Position numbers and translations under genes: made by a program. From contig CALUQH010000031.1 in assembly GCA_944322885.1 (NCBI GenBank), positions 1 through 64,000 on the forward strand: a stretch of 64,000 nt of DNA. Reading direction: 5' to 3'. The DNA is from Candidatus Gastranaerophilales bacterium (GTDB lineage Bacteria > Cyanobacteriota > Vampirovibrionia > Gastranaerophilales > Gastranaerophilaceae). The notes under the pieces were generated by a model. It was not told the DNA's origin. It searched no databases and saw only the letters and a program-made list of their open reading frames with translations. Below are positions 44,079 through 53,284 of the stretch, piece by piece; position 1 is the first letter of the stretch, and each line of letters starts with the position of its first letter.

Positions 44079-45102
44079 AATATCTATTGTATTGCCGGTT
44101 TACAATGTTGAAAAATATTTACCGGAATGTATTGAAAGCCTTGTCAACCAAACTTTAAATGATTTGGAATTTATTTTTATTGATGACGGTTCAACAGACA
44201 ATTCTCTAAAAATCCTTGAAGATTATGCAAAAAATGATTCAAGATTTGTGATTATTTCTCAAAAAAATCAAGGCCCGGGTATTGCAAGAAACAAGGGGTT
44301 AAAGGTTGCAAAGGGTGAATATGTAACATGTCTTGACCCTGATGATTGGTTTGAACTTAATGCTATGGAGATTTTGTATAAAAAACTTAGAGAAACAAAT
44401 GCCGAAGTTTTACAATTTGATTGGATATACCGGTATGATAATGCATATACATTTTCTCATAAATCTATTGAATATTCAAAATTTAAAGATAGATTGAAAA
44501 AAGATTGTGGAACTGATATTTCCGAAAATGATTTTTTTGACTGGAGAGAACATAAAAATAAATTTTTTAACTCTAGTGGAGGCACCTGGGGACGTGTATA
44601 CTCATCAAAATTTATAATAGAAAACAATATAAGATTTTCTGAAATTCCTATTGGGGAAGATAGATTATTTGGGGTAATGACACTGTATTATTCCCCAAAA
44701 ATTTATTATTTAAATGAGTATTTGTATAATTATAGAATAAGAGGAAATTCACTTTGCCGACGTCAATCTGAGAAATATTTTTATTGCCCTTTTGTTTGCT
44801 ATGATGAAATAGAAGAATTTCTAAAAAGTAAAGGGTGCTTTGATGATTTAAAGGAACAGTTTAATGCCCAAAAAGTCGAATTTTTTAAAATGATTTATTA
44901 TTTGCTGCCTCAAGCCAAAAGAAAAGAGTATAAAATATTATGTAAGAAAAGGCTTTCAAAGGACATGTTTAAGAAAGTGTTTAGATTGAAAAAATCATTC
45001 ATAAAAAATATCTTTTCTGTTGAAAATGTTTATCGTTATAATGGTCTGTATAAACAAATAGTTATATTGGGTTTTTCTATTGAAATAAGAAAGAAAAATT
45101 AA
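44071..45102 (+). CDS. GT2 family glycosyltransferase
   Basis: 343 residues with the GT-A fold: KISIVLPVYNVEKYLPECI at the N-terminus, FIFIDDGSTDNS near 35, GPGIARNKGL, and the DxD-like CLDPDDWFEL near 92. Transfers a sugar onto a surface glycan, as in LPS or capsule synthesis. No membrane helix, so it acts at the inner face. GGAGG lies 5 nt before the ATG; the frame extends six codons to a GTG. It is preceded by a G10-bearing leader frame. It stands without other glycan genes next to it. Confidence 0.88.
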   Translation: MPKISIVLPVYNVEKYLPECIESLVNQTLNDLEFIFIDDGSTDNSLKILEDYAKNDSRFVIISQKNQGPGIARNKGLKVAKGEYVTCLDPDDWFELNAMEILYKKLRETNAEVLQFDWIYRYDNAYTFSHKSIEYSKFKDRLKKDCGTDISENDFFDWREHKNKFFNSSGGTWGRVYSSKFIIENNIRFSEIPIGEDRLFGVMTLYYSPKIYYLNEYLYNYRIRGNSLCRRQSEKYFYCPFVCYDEIEEFLKSKGCFDDLKEQFNAQKVEFFKMIYYLLPQAKRKEYKILCKKRLSKDMFKKVFRLKKSFIKNIFSVENVYRYNGLYKQIVILGFSIEIRKKN

Positions 45103-45211
45103 GTCTGAATTACTTTCAAACTCTGCTTGGCTGTGCAGCGGCTATGCTATTTTTAGTTAAGATAAAACGGGTTTATCCAAAAACCGATTAACGGGTACAG
45201 CGGCACGCTGC
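45103..45211. other. Short gap with small palindromes between convergent genes
   Basis: Contains GATAAA-ACGGG-TTTATC and CAGCG-GCA-CGCTG (45198-45210), and two copies of a CAGCGGC core. It is locally richer in G+C than its surroundings. It probably includes the transcription end of both genes; no T-run terminator is evident. Confidence 0.4.
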
Positions 45212-48200
45212 CTAGTCGACCGAGAAGATTTCTTTGATATCGTCCATTGTCAGCGACTTAACGATGTTTCTGTCAACTGAAATTACGCTGTCAACAAGGT
45301 TACGCTTAACTGTTTTGAGTTTCTGAATTTTTTCTTCAACAGTATTTTTTGTAATAAGTCTGTAAACAAATACTTTTTTAGTCTGACCAATACGGTAGGC
45401 TCTATCTGTTGCCTGATCTTCAACTGCAGGATTCCACCACGGATCGTAATGGATTACATAATCAGCGCCTGTAAGGTTCAAGCCTGTTCCGCCCGCTTTC
45501 AAACTGATTAAGAAGATTGGAATTGACGGTGTTGAATTAAATCTTTCAACAGCTCCCTGCCTGTCTTTTGTTTTGCCTGTCAGGTATTCGTACTGGATAC
45601 CTTCTCTTTCAAGCCAGCCTTTAATTAAATCAAGCATATCTACAAACTGGCTGAATAACAGAATTCTGTGCCCTTCGTCAATAATTTCTTCAAGCATAAC
45701 TTTGAGTTTTTCGAACTTGCCGGACTTCATAATATTTTTGACATTTTCTTTGTCGTAAAGTCTCGGGTGACAGCATATCTGGCGTAATCTGAGAAGTGCA
45801 GAAAATATTGAAAGTCTGCTCTTTTCAAGTCCGTTCTGTTCAATAGATTTGAACAATTCTTCTTTTGTACTGTCAAGAACCTGTAAGTAGAAATCTTTTT
45901 GCTCATCCGTAAGTTCGCAGTATGCAATGTTTTCAACTTTATCAGGCAAATCTTTTGCAACATCGCGTTTCATACGGCGCAGGATAAACGGATAAATCTG
46001 TAATTTTAAACGTTTTTCAACTGTTTTGTCCTGACGTTCCATAATCGGGTTTACATATCTGTAATTGAATTCAGACATGCTGAACAAGAATCCCGGCATT
46101 AAAAAGTCAAATACAGACCATAATTCTTCAAGTTTATTTTCAATCGGAGTTCCTGAAAGCGCGAGCTTATGTGAGGCCTGCAGTTTTTTAACAGCCTGTG
46201 CCGTCTGAGACATTGCGTTTTTAATATTCTGTGATTCATCAAGAATTACATATCTGAAATTGTAATCTTTTAGTTTTGCAATGTCGCGTCTTACAAGTGC
46301 ATAGCTTGTAATTACAACATCATAATTCGGAATTTCTTTGAACAGTTGTTTCCTGTCAACACCTGACAATTTTAATGTTGTTAATGTCGGTGCAAATTTT
46401 TGAATTTCCGATTCCCAGTTAAACACAACAGTTGTCGGACATATTACAAGAGTCGGAGCAGGGCCGTCTTCTTCTTTTGCTTTTTGAATAACTGCAAGTG
46501 CCTGCAGAGTTTTCCCGAGCCCCATGTCATCCGCAAGTATTCCGTTAAGCCCGTATTTATACATAAACCAAAGCCAGCCGAAACCTTTAGTCTGGTATTC
46601 GCGGAATTCTGCATTAATACCTTTCGGAAGTTCAAGATTTTCCGATGTAGAGAATGTTGACATCTGTTCCCAGAATTTTTGGAATTCATCACTCAAAACA
46701 AGTTCTACATCAAGGTTTTTTAGCTCGTTAATCAAACCTGCACGGTATGTTTTTACGATAAATTTGTTATCATTGTTTCTGTAAACGTCAAATAAGTTGA
46801 ACGCACGCATCATTGCATAAATATTTTGTGCAGGATATTCAACGAAGCCGAGACTTCTTATACGGCTGTATTTTTCACCGCTTTGAATAGTGTCATAAAT
46901 CTCATCAAAATTAATGATTTCATCTCCTACCTGTCCGTAGAGGAATATTTCAAAACTGTCCTCGGATTCTTCTGTAAAATCTATTTTTGCGCATAATCTG
47001 AAAGGGGCATCAAGAAGTTTAAAAAAGTTCATATCATCTTTTTCAACAAACTTCCAGCCTTCTCCTGCCTGTTTAATATAGTAATTATAAAAATCTATGG
47101 CATTTTCTTTTTCCAGTGCAAGGTTATTTGTCTGCATCGGGACAAATTTGCAGGCAAGAAGCATTTGATAAGCTTCCTGTTCGTGTTTAAGATTTCTCTT
47201 AATCCAGTAAACAAGATCTTCTCCCTGTTTTTTAATCGTAATATATGGAGCCTTTTCAGCCGTAGTTTTAGAATACGGGACAACAACTCCGTCATATTCA
47301 AATTCCAATGAGGCTTTTAGAGATTGGTCATAATCAATCCCCATAGTAACAATATTTAGTGGCGGACGTTCTTCCAGCATAAGCTTGCTGATATTGTCAG
47401 CAATTTCAACATCCATAATTTCTCTGAGTTTTGGTAATTCTTCATATATAAACTTACCGCCGTCAGCATCTTTTAAATCCGTAAATGAAGATTTAAGAAT
47501 ATTTTGCGGGATTGAGCTCATTGCAATATTGGTCGGAAAAATTATATTTTTATATCTTCCCCATTTTAAATGTCTTGAAAAATATCTTACTTCTTCAAGC
47601 GGGTAAACATCATCTTTATCCGGTCTTTTCCATTCAAGGGAAAGCAAAATTGTTCCCTGTGCGCCAGTGTTAACTGTTAAAACGAGCTTCCATTCTTCAT
47701 CTGTAAATTTCAGTCTTTCTTTTGTTTTTTCATCCAGAACTTCGTCCGCTTTTGAAAGAAGCGTGAACATCGGTCCGAATTTGGTAATCGGAATATCGTA
47801 CCAGCCGGCTTTTTTGTCCTGTCTTGAAATTGTCAAAAGCTGCTGGAATATTGCAACTTCAACCTTTTGAGAATTGTTTAATTCAAAGTCAGGATTTTGT
47901 TTTTGGGCTTCTATTAAAGCTCTTAAAATCGGTTCAATCTGTCTTACAACTTTTCCTGTTTCTCTTGAGCGCACAAGCACAGAGAAGAAGTTTGCTTTTC
48001 TTTTTGAATTAAAGTGAAAAATATAATTCCCTTGCGGCTCTTCTGTAAGTGCTGTATTTTCATCAGGAAAATCAAATTCCATGCCGTATTTGGTTTCAAG
48101 CCAATCTTCATAGGCATGCTCATCAATTGCTTTTAGTGCAACCGCAACCGCATGTTTACACCATTCTTCCTTAAGCGGGCAGTTACATCTGGCTTCAACC

Positions 48201-48397
48201 TTATTTTTCTTAAAAATTAGGTCAGTATTGTAGTGATCCTGAAAATTCCCTTTAACTTTTGCCATATAAAAGTTTTTCTCAGGATAATTATCAAATACCA
48301 TATCTTTAAGATGGTATTCATAACCTCTGCGCCAGCTTCCCGCACTTGCATTTTCTTTTATATATTTGTAATTAAATTCCTGTGGTTTAACACTCAT
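45212..48397 (-). CDS. SNF2-family helicase-like ATPase with SWIM zinc finger
   Basis: 1061 residues. The N-terminus carries a SWIM finger, CNC-x6-CKH (Cys71, Cys73, Cys80, His82), followed by a ~500-residue region of the bacterial SNF2-associated type. The motor has GILADDMGLGKTLQAL (Walker A) in motif I, the DESQNIKN motif II box, ALSGTPIENKLEELWSVFDF and, in the second lobe, LLFSQFVDMLDLI, ISLKAGGTGLNLTGADYVIH and RAYRIGQTKKVFVYRL. It remodels protein-DNA complexes or aids transcription, as RapA-like proteins do. It stands alone. Confidence 0.93.
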   Translation of the reverse strand: MSVKPQEFNYKYIKENASAGSWRRGYEYHLKDMVFDNYPEKNFYMAKVKGNFQDHYNTDLIFKKNKVEARCNCPLKEEWCKHAVAVALKAIDEHAYEDWLETKYGMEFDFPDENTALTEEPQGNYIFHFNSKRKANFFSVLVRSRETGKVVRQIEPILRALIEAQKQNPDFELNNSQKVEVAIFQQLLTISRQDKKAGWYDIPITKFGPMFTLLSKADEVLDEKTKERLKFTDEEWKLVLTVNTGAQGTILLSLEWKRPDKDDVYPLEEVRYFSRHLKWGRYKNIIFPTNIAMSSIPQNILKSSFTDLKDADGGKFIYEELPKLREIMDVEIADNISKLMLEERPPLNIVTMGIDYDQSLKASLEFEYDGVVVPYSKTTAEKAPYITIKKQGEDLVYWIKRNLKHEQEAYQMLLACKFVPMQTNNLALEKENAIDFYNYYIKQAGEGWKFVEKDDMNFFKLLDAPFRLCAKIDFTEESEDSFEIFLYGQVGDEIINFDEIYDTIQSGEKYSRIRSLGFVEYPAQNIYAMMRAFNLFDVYRNNDNKFIVKTYRAGLINELKNLDVELVLSDEFQKFWEQMSTFSTSENLELPKGINAEFREYQTKGFGWLWFMYKYGLNGILADDMGLGKTLQALAVIQKAKEEDGPAPTLVICPTTVVFNWESEIQKFAPTLTTLKLSGVDRKQLFKEIPNYDVVITSYALVRRDIAKLKDYNFRYVILDESQNIKNAMSQTAQAVKKLQASHKLALSGTPIENKLEELWSVFDFLMPGFLFSMSEFNYRYVNPIMERQDKTVEKRLKLQIYPFILRRMKRDVAKDLPDKVENIAYCELTDEQKDFYLQVLDSTKEELFKSIEQNGLEKSRLSIFSALLRLRQICCHPRLYDKENVKNIMKSGKFEKLKVMLEEIIDEGHRILLFSQFVDMLDLIKGWLEREGIQYEYLTGKTKDRQGAVERFNSTPSIPIFLISLKAGGTGLNLTGADYVIHYDPWWNPAVEDQATDRAYRIGQTKKVFVYRLITKNTVEEKIQKLKTVKRNLVDSVISVDRNIVKSLTMDDIKEIFSVD

Positions 48398-48519
48398 TAT
48401 GTTTTAGAGTATCTCTTTCTTTCCCTAAGGGTACAAATTATCGGATATAGAATAAATTCTATAAGCCCTTAATAACAACAATGATATTATTACATAAAGA
48501 ATAAAAAAAGGCAATAGAT

Positions 48520-48984
48520 TTATCCCAATAAAATATAAAAATGGAAATAATATGCGAATACAATGCCGAAAAGTGCTCCCATAATAACTTCGAATGGGGT
48601 ATGTCCGAGTAATTCTTTGAGTTTTCCGCCGATTGCCTGAACATCATGTTTATAAAAATCATCCATCATCCTGTTTAGACAAGCTGCAGTTTTACCGGCC
48701 GCACGTCTTACTCCTGCTGCATCATACATTGTTATTAAAGCATATCCTATAGCAACTGCAAATGCTATGGAATCCCAACCTTCGATAATTCCGACTGCTG
48801 TAGATAGTCCCATTACTCCTGCAGAATGAGAACTAGGCATACCACCTGTTGTTGTAAAGATTTTAAAATTTACTCTTCTTGTTTTTATAGTGAATATAAT
48901 AAATTTAATAAGTTGAGCTATAAAAGCAGCTAAAACTCCGGCTGCTAAAGCTTCATAACCTGTATTTAAGATGCTTTTTATCAT
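48520..48984 (-). CDS. Divergent PAP2-family membrane protein (YuiD-like)
   Basis: 154 residues, four or five transmembrane helices. The family core GGMPSSHSAGVMGLSTAVG (~46-64) and the later ITMYDAAGVRRAAGKTA are seen, as is GHTPFEVIMGALFGI near the end. Divergent PAP2 proteins are presumed phosphatases of lipid or isoprenoid phosphates, but activity is not established. AAGGA lies 6 nt before the ATG. Confidence 0.88.
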   Translation of the reverse strand: MIKSILNTGYEALAAGVLAAFIAQLIKFIIFTIKTRRVNFKIFTTTGGMPSSHSAGVMGLSTAVGIIEGWDSIAFAVAIGYALITMYDAAGVRRAAGKTAACLNRMMDDFYKHDVQAIGGKLKELLGHTPFEVIMGALFGIVFAYYFHFYILLG

Positions 48985-49072
48985 ATATATCCTTAATTAC
49001 TCTCTTACGTTATTCAAGTATAGCATAAGAAAATAATTTGTGTAAAATATGTGAACATAACAAATATTATAA

Positions 49073-49109
49073 GAATCTTTTTCCTCTCCCAAGAAGAGGA
49101 AAAAGATTC
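49073..49109. terminator. Perfect 15-bp hairpin
   Basis: Stem GAATCTTTTTCCTCT / AGAGGAAAAAGATTC with a 7-nt loop. It may end transcripts coming from ispA on the minus strand, but no T-run follows directly, so it may instead be a repeat. Confidence 0.5.
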
Positions 49110-49178
49110 GCAAACAGAGGGCAGGAAGGTAGGAGGGCAAGCCAGTATCAGTGAGCAAAAGCGCACCAAAATTATAAT

Positions 49179-49304
49179 AATCTGCACTTAATGAAACAAT
49201 AACAAAGCGGATGTTGTTTGAGCGGTAAAGAGATTCCGAAACGAGTTCGGAATGACGGAAAGATATAGCGAGTTCATCCGCACGGGTTGAATTTAGTGCA
49301 GATT
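49179..49304. repeat. Nested palindromic repeat
   Basis: Three concentric inverted repeats: outer AATCTGCACT / AGTGCAGATT (49179-49188, 49295-49304), middle GCGGATG / CATCCGC (49207-49213, 49275-49281) and inner ATTCCGAA / TTCGGAAT (49233-49240, 49246-49253). The inner one is a member of the GTCA stem-loop family, apparently inserted in the loop of the middle one, between TTGAGCG and AGCGAGTT. Confidence 0.65.
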
Positions 49305-49320
49305 AAACGGTCAGCGTGTT

Positions 49321-49356
49321 TTTCTTTCTTTTTATTGCGATGTAAAAAGAAAGAAA
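49321..49356. repeat. T/A-rich 14-bp hairpin
   Basis: Stem TTTCTTTCTTTTTA / TAAAAAGAAAGAAA with loop TTGCGATG. Reads as a terminator-like hairpin on either strand. Confidence 0.6.
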
Positions 49357-49420
49357 TTAAGTGCGGGTGCGGGGACGCAGAGTTCCCGCATATAAAATAA
49401 ACTATTTACCAATTATTTTT

Positions 49421-49445
49421 GTCATTGCGGACTTGATCCGCAATC
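49421..49445. repeat. GTCA stem-loop, fourth copy
   Basis: GTC-ATTGCGGA-CTTGA-TCCGCAAT-C: an 8-bp stem with a 5-nt loop, same frame and flanks as the copies at 383-403, 418-438 and 49233-49253 but with a different stem sequence. Confidence 0.65.
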
Positions 49446-49564
49446 GCATAAACTTAAAAGTCTGTTACCCACCCCTGCCCTCCCTAAAAAGGTTGGGGTT
49501 AATCAATAATCCTATCTACTTTGTAGAGGATAAATTATATTTTCTATAATATTTGTTATGTAAA

Positions 49565-50476
49565 TCAACAAATGCTGATTTTATTCATTTTATTCAATAT
49601 TTCTTCAAATACTCCAGACTTAAGATTATTTTTCTCTAAAATATTAAAACATTTATCAATCAGTCTGTTTAATTCATCTTTTGATTTTTCTATTCCGTAA
49701 AGACTTGTATATGTAAGTTTACCTTCTGCTTTATCCTTGCCGATTGTTTTGCCCATTTGTTCAAAAGTTGAAGTTTCATCAAGGATATCATCTGCGATTT
49801 GAAAAGCTACCCCCAAGTTTTGTCCGAATTCGGTTATTTGTTTAATTTGTTCATCATTTGCGTCGGCTATTATTGCTCCTGTTCTCAATGCAAGTTTAAA
49901 CAAATCAGCTGTTTTATGTGTATGGATGTATTGGAGTGTTTTTGCGAGCTCTTCTGTTTCAACATCAATTTTCCCTGAAAATTCAAAAGACTGCATAAGT
50001 TTTTCACTTTCGATATCTACCACCTGTCCCGAAATAACTCCAAATGCGCCTGCGGCCTGGAAATATTCTTCCATAATTCTAATAATTTTGTCGGCTCCGA
50101 GTGCTTTTGAGTGTTTTAAGATTAGCTGCGGGGCAAAAGTTAAAAGCGCATCACCTGCAAGAACTGCATGTGCTTCCCCAAAAACTTTATGATTGGTTAA
50201 TTTCCCGCGTCTGTAATCGTCATTATCCATACAGGGAAGATCATCATGAATAAGGGTTTGTGCATGAAGCATTTCTATAGCGCAGGCCGTAGGAATTGCG
50301 TCTTCGTAATTTCCGCCGAATATCCTGCAGGTTTCAAGGCACATTACAGGGCGCAGGCGTTTTCCGGGTAAGGTTACAGTATATTTCATCGCTTTGAAAA
50401 TTCTTTGCGGGTATTGTACCGGCATAAATTTATCAATATGTTTGTCTATTAGTTCAATATAATCATTCATCTTCAT
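49565..50476 (-). CDS. ispA: Polyprenyl (farnesyl/geranylgeranyl) diphosphate synthase
   Basis: 303 residues. Both Asp-rich motifs of trans-prenyltransferases are present: LIHDDLPCMDNDDYRRG (first, with the Arg pair) and AFQIADDILDE (second). It condenses IPP with allylic diphosphates to make C15-C20 chains for undecaprenol or quinones. The start overlaps the end of rsgA by 14 nt; an ATG two codons later is possible. The chain length cannot be told with certainty. Confidence 0.93.
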   Translation of the reverse strand: MKMNDYIELIDKHIDKFMPVQYPQRIFKAMKYTVTLPGKRLRPVMCLETCRIFGGNYEDAIPTACAIEMLHAQTLIHDDLPCMDNDDYRRGKLTNHKVFGEAHAVLAGDALLTFAPQLILKHSKALGADKIIRIMEEYFQAAGAFGVISGQVVDIESEKLMQSFEFSGKIDVETEELAKTLQYIHTHKTADLFKLALRTGAIIADANDEQIKQITEFGQNLGVAFQIADDILDETSTFEQMGKTIGKDKAEGKLTYTSLYGIEKSKDELNRLIDKCFNILEKNNLKSGVFEEILNKMNKISIC

Positions 50477-51461
50477 TGGCGATATCCTTATAAATCTGTT
50501 GTTTCAGAGTATTTCTTGCACTTTGGCGTTTTTTTTCGCTTATTTTAGCAATGTGCTTATTGTGTACAAGTTTTTTTGAATTTTCTTCTTTTTTCCCCTC
50601 ATACTTAACTTTTTCTTTGTATTCTTTAGCCTCATTCACAAATTCAAGATAGCTTTCATATCGAGTGCTGTCAATTTTATCAATATTTTTAAGCACATTA
50701 CATCCGTCTTCATGTATATGCAGACAGTCTGCATATTTGCATTCATCGCGGAATTGTGAGATGTCCTCAAAAAGTAAATCTACGTCAGCAGGAAGTATAA
50801 AGTCAAATCTTACGTTGCTGAAGCCCGGAGTGTCAACAATTTTGGAAACGTCATTGATTTTTATAATTTCGCAGTGTCTTGTTGTATGCGTACCGCGTTG
50901 AGTTTTTTCGCTTACTTTTTTTGTTTTGAGATTTAATTCCGGATTAATTGCATTAACCAGACTTGATTTCCCGACTCCTGAATTTCCGCATAAAACGGAT
51001 ATTCTAGCTTCAAGAAGCTTCCCAAAGTTTTTAATCCCCTTATGTTCTGTTGCGGATGTGTAAACTATTTTGTATCCTATTGACTCATAAATATTTTTAA
51101 TTTTTTCTTTAAGGTGTTTGTCCCACTTTAAATCTTCTTTATTAAAACAGAGTACAGCGGGAATATTGTAGTATTTTGCAAGAGCAATATAACGGTTTAA
51201 TTGGTGTAAATCCAGATCGGGCTCTTTTAATGCTGATACGATAATTATTTGATCGATATTTGCGACGCTCGGCCGTTTTATAAAATTTCTGCGTGGAAGA
51301 ATATTTTTAATAACGCCGTTTTCAAATTCTACAAAGTCGCCTACGAGGATTTTTTCTTTCTGTTTTTTTAGAACCTCGCGGATTTTGCATTCGTGAGTAT
51401 TCTGCCCATCGTCAACGTAGTAAAAATCAGAGTGAATTTTGTATATTTGTCCTTCAGCCAT
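50463..51461 (-). CDS. rsgA: Ribosome small-subunit GTPase A
   Basis: RsgA is a circularly permuted GTPase that helps 30S maturation. The 332 residues show an OB fold (1-70), the G4 motif CFNKEDL, then the G1 loop SVLCGNSGVGKSSLVNAI and the G3 IVDTPGFSNV, ending with the zinc knuckle CKYADCLHIHEDGC. The order G4-G1-G3 is the family hallmark. There is no Shine-Dalgarno; TAAAAT lies 9 nt before the ATG. It is translationally coupled to ispA. Confidence 0.95.
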   Translation of the reverse strand: MAEGQIYKIHSDFYYVDDGQNTHECKIREVLKKQKEKILVGDFVEFENGVIKNILPRRNFIKRPSVANIDQIIIVSALKEPDLDLHQLNRYIALAKYYNIPAVLCFNKEDLKWDKHLKEKIKNIYESIGYKIVYTSATEHKGIKNFGKLLEARISVLCGNSGVGKSSLVNAINPELNLKTKKVSEKTQRGTHTTRHCEIIKINDVSKIVDTPGFSNVRFDFILPADVDLLFEDISQFRDECKYADCLHIHEDGCNVLKNIDKIDSTRYESYLEFVNEAKEYKEKVKYEGKKEENSKKLVHNKHIAKISEKKRQSARNTLKQQIYKDIANEDE

Positions 51462-51489
51462 TACTGAATCATTTTAACATAAAAAAGTT

Positions 51490-52188
51490 TTAATCTTCAC
51501 CTTCCTGATAATTTTCATATTGAAGATTATCATCATACAAGAATGAATGATATTGTGCACTTAATTTTTGCGGATATACATCTAAATCCCAGGTATCTGC
51601 ACCGAACTGATTGGGACCTTTCGCTCCGTTTACGTCTATTTTAATTGAGCCGCATCTTCCCTCAGTGCTACTTAATTTTATCTCATTTCCGTTTGCATCT
51701 TTGACAGGGTTACCTTTATCATCCGTTTGTGTCCATGTATTAGTCCATTTGCAGTCTCCATTATGGTTATATCTGTTAACAAAAATCACACTTCCGTCAT
51801 TTAAAATGGCACTGCTGGAGTTTGCATAATTATTATAAACTGTTTTTCCGTTAGAGTATTTCTTTTTATTTGATTTTGTTTTCCAGTTCCAGCAGCCGCC
51901 CTGATTTGCTTTGCATATTTTTACCATTTTTAAGTCTTTTGATAACTCTTGAATTATTTCGTCGTCAGTATATGCAGGGCCGAATAAATCCCCGTAGGAA
52001 TCATAGCCGTTACGGCTTTTAGACATTATCAAAGCATTTGATAATTTAGAATAAGAGTTTTTCGCCTGATTAAGCAGTACTTTGTTCTTATAATTGGCAA
52101 TCAAAGAGGGCATAGTCATTGCTGCAACCACACCTATAATTCCTAAGGTAATTAATACTTCCGAAAGTGTAAATCCTTTGTAGGTCAT
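51490..52188 (-). CDS. Type IV pilin-like (prepilin-motif) protein
   Basis: 232 residues. MTYKG is followed by FTLSEVLITLGIIGVVAAMT, a class III-type prepilin signal with G|F cleavage and Glu5, and a hydrophobic helix. The globular part contains SAILNDGSVIFVNR and SIKIDVNGAKGPNQFGADTWD, the DxNGxKxPN block shared with the other members here. Such proteins are assembled or processed by the type II / type IV pilus machinery. AAGGAG lies 4 nt before the ATG; there is no homopolymer. It is divergent from a small HTH-like gene. Confidence 0.85.
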   Translation of the reverse strand: MTYKGFTLSEVLITLGIIGVVAAMTMPSLIANYKNKVLLNQAKNSYSKLSNALIMSKSRNGYDSYGDLFGPAYTDDEIIQELSKDLKMVKICKANQGGCWNWKTKSNKKKYSNGKTVYNNYANSSSAILNDGSVIFVNRYNHNGDCKWTNTWTQTDDKGNPVKDANGNEIKLSSTEGRCGSIKIDVNGAKGPNQFGADTWDLDVYPQKLSAQYHSFLYDDNLQYENYQEGED

Positions 52189-52293
52189 AGCTCTCCTTTT
52201 GTATAAAAATATTTATATATTAAATATAATATTGAAATATGCAATAAATATTACAAGATTTGAAAGCTTTTGTCAATACTTTATACTTTTATT

Positions 52294-52521
52294 ATGGATA
52301 TTACTGATTGGAATAATGATGAGATAATGCGTCTTGTCATGGCGAGGGGGCATATTACTCAGAAAATTTTGTTGGATTCTATAAAGAAAGATACAGGTGC
52401 GGAAATTCCTCAAAGCACTTTTTCTTGTAAAATTCGCAGAAATGGGTTGAAATTATCGGAATTTCAGCAAATATGCAAACTTTTAGGCTATAATATTATT
52501 TTAGAGCGAAATGACAAGTAA
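52294..52521 (+). CDS. Small HTH-like regulator beside a pilin-like gene
   Basis: 75 residues. The segment ITQKILLDSIKKDTGAEIPQ then STFSCKIRRNGLKLSEFQQI and CKLLGYNIILE fits a Cro/CI-type helix-turn-helix, with the recognition helix in STFSCKIRR. I start at the ATG at 52294 because TATACT ends exactly 6 nt upstream; a longer frame begins 24 nt earlier. It is divergent from the pilin-like gene at 51490-52188. Confidence 0.65.
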   Translation: MDITDWNNDEIMRLVMARGHITQKILLDSIKKDTGAEIPQSTFSCKIRRNGLKLSEFQQICKLLGYNIILERNDK

Positions 52522-52634
52522 TTTTTTTATTTGTTACTAATTTAATTCGAAATTGTAACAATTGTTTGAAGTTTATAATGTTTATGATATCATCAGTTTA
52601 ACAGTTGATTATTAATTATTTAAAGGGGAAAAAT

Positions 52635-53192
52635 ATGATTTCAGTAAACGATTTAAAGACAGGCTTGACACTTCAATTGGACAACGGTTTATGGTCTGTT
52701 GTTGAATTTTTACACGTAAAGCCCGGTAAAGGTGCCGCGTTTGTTAGATCAAAGCTTAAAAACGTTGAAACCGGTCAGGTTGTTGAAAAAACATTCCGCG
52801 CCGGAGAAAAAGTTGCAAAAGCTATGCTAGACAGACGTGAAATGCAATATTTATATAAAGAAGGCAAAGAATACGTTATGATGGATAACGAAACCTATGA
52901 ACAGCTTCAGTTGACTGAAGAGCAGATAGGTGACGGTATTAAATATTTAAAAGAAAATATGATTGTTCAAGTATTAATGCACGACGGCAGAATTATCGGT
53001 GTTGATCTTCCTGCTCATGTAATTCTTGAAGTTACTGACACTCCTCCGTCGGAAAAGGGTAATACGGCTCAGGGCGGTACAAAACCTGCAACTCTTGAAA
53101 CAGGTGCAGTTGTTAATGTACCGTTCTTTATTTCTAACGGTGACAAAATCAGAGTTGACACAAGAACTAATGAATATCTTGACCGTGCATAA
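52635..53192 (+). CDS. efp: Elongation factor P
   Basis: EF-P relieves ribosome stalling at proline runs. 185 residues, normal length. The tip loop reads [12 protein letters not shown], with Lys32 at the modified position (lysine, not arginine, type). KK-type C-terminus with [28 protein letters not shown] lies 6 nt before the ATG; the frame extends ten codons further without support. accB and accC follow, an order familiar from cyanobacteria. Confidence 0.96.
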   Translation: MISVNDLKTGLTLQLDNGLWSVVEFLHVKPGKGAAFVRSKLKNVETGQVVEKTFRAGEKVAKAMLDRREMQYLYKEGKEYVMMDNETYEQLQLTEEQIGDGIKYLKENMIVQVLMHDGRIIGVDLPAHVILEVTDTPPSEKGNTAQGGTKPATLETGAVVNVPFFISNGDKIRVDTRTNEYLDRA

Positions 53193-53284
53193 TTAAAAGT
53201 TTTTGAGTGTGAGGGGCAAAATCTTTTCAATGCTCCTTTTATTCGCCCCTCACTTTTCTCTATATTTAAAAGAAAGGCAAAAAT

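Larger units (their letters stand above)
48985..49564. other. 580-bp gene-free stretch rich in palindromes
   Basis: No gene-like frame. From left to right it holds a perfect 15-bp hairpin (49073-49109), a nested palindromic repeat (49179-49304), a T/A-rich hairpin (49321-49356), a GCGGG/CCCGC pair near 49363-49388 and a GTCA stem-loop (49421-49445). It lies between ispA and the PAP2-like gene, both on the minus strand. Confidence 0.7.

Noticed and set aside
49361..49549. 62-residue plus-strand frame in the repeat region
   Set aside because: It runs through hairpins, has no ribosome site and low-complexity content.
48985..49564. CRISPR array in the palindrome-rich gap
   Set aside because: The repeats are inverted and irregular, with no regularly spaced direct repeats and no cas genes.
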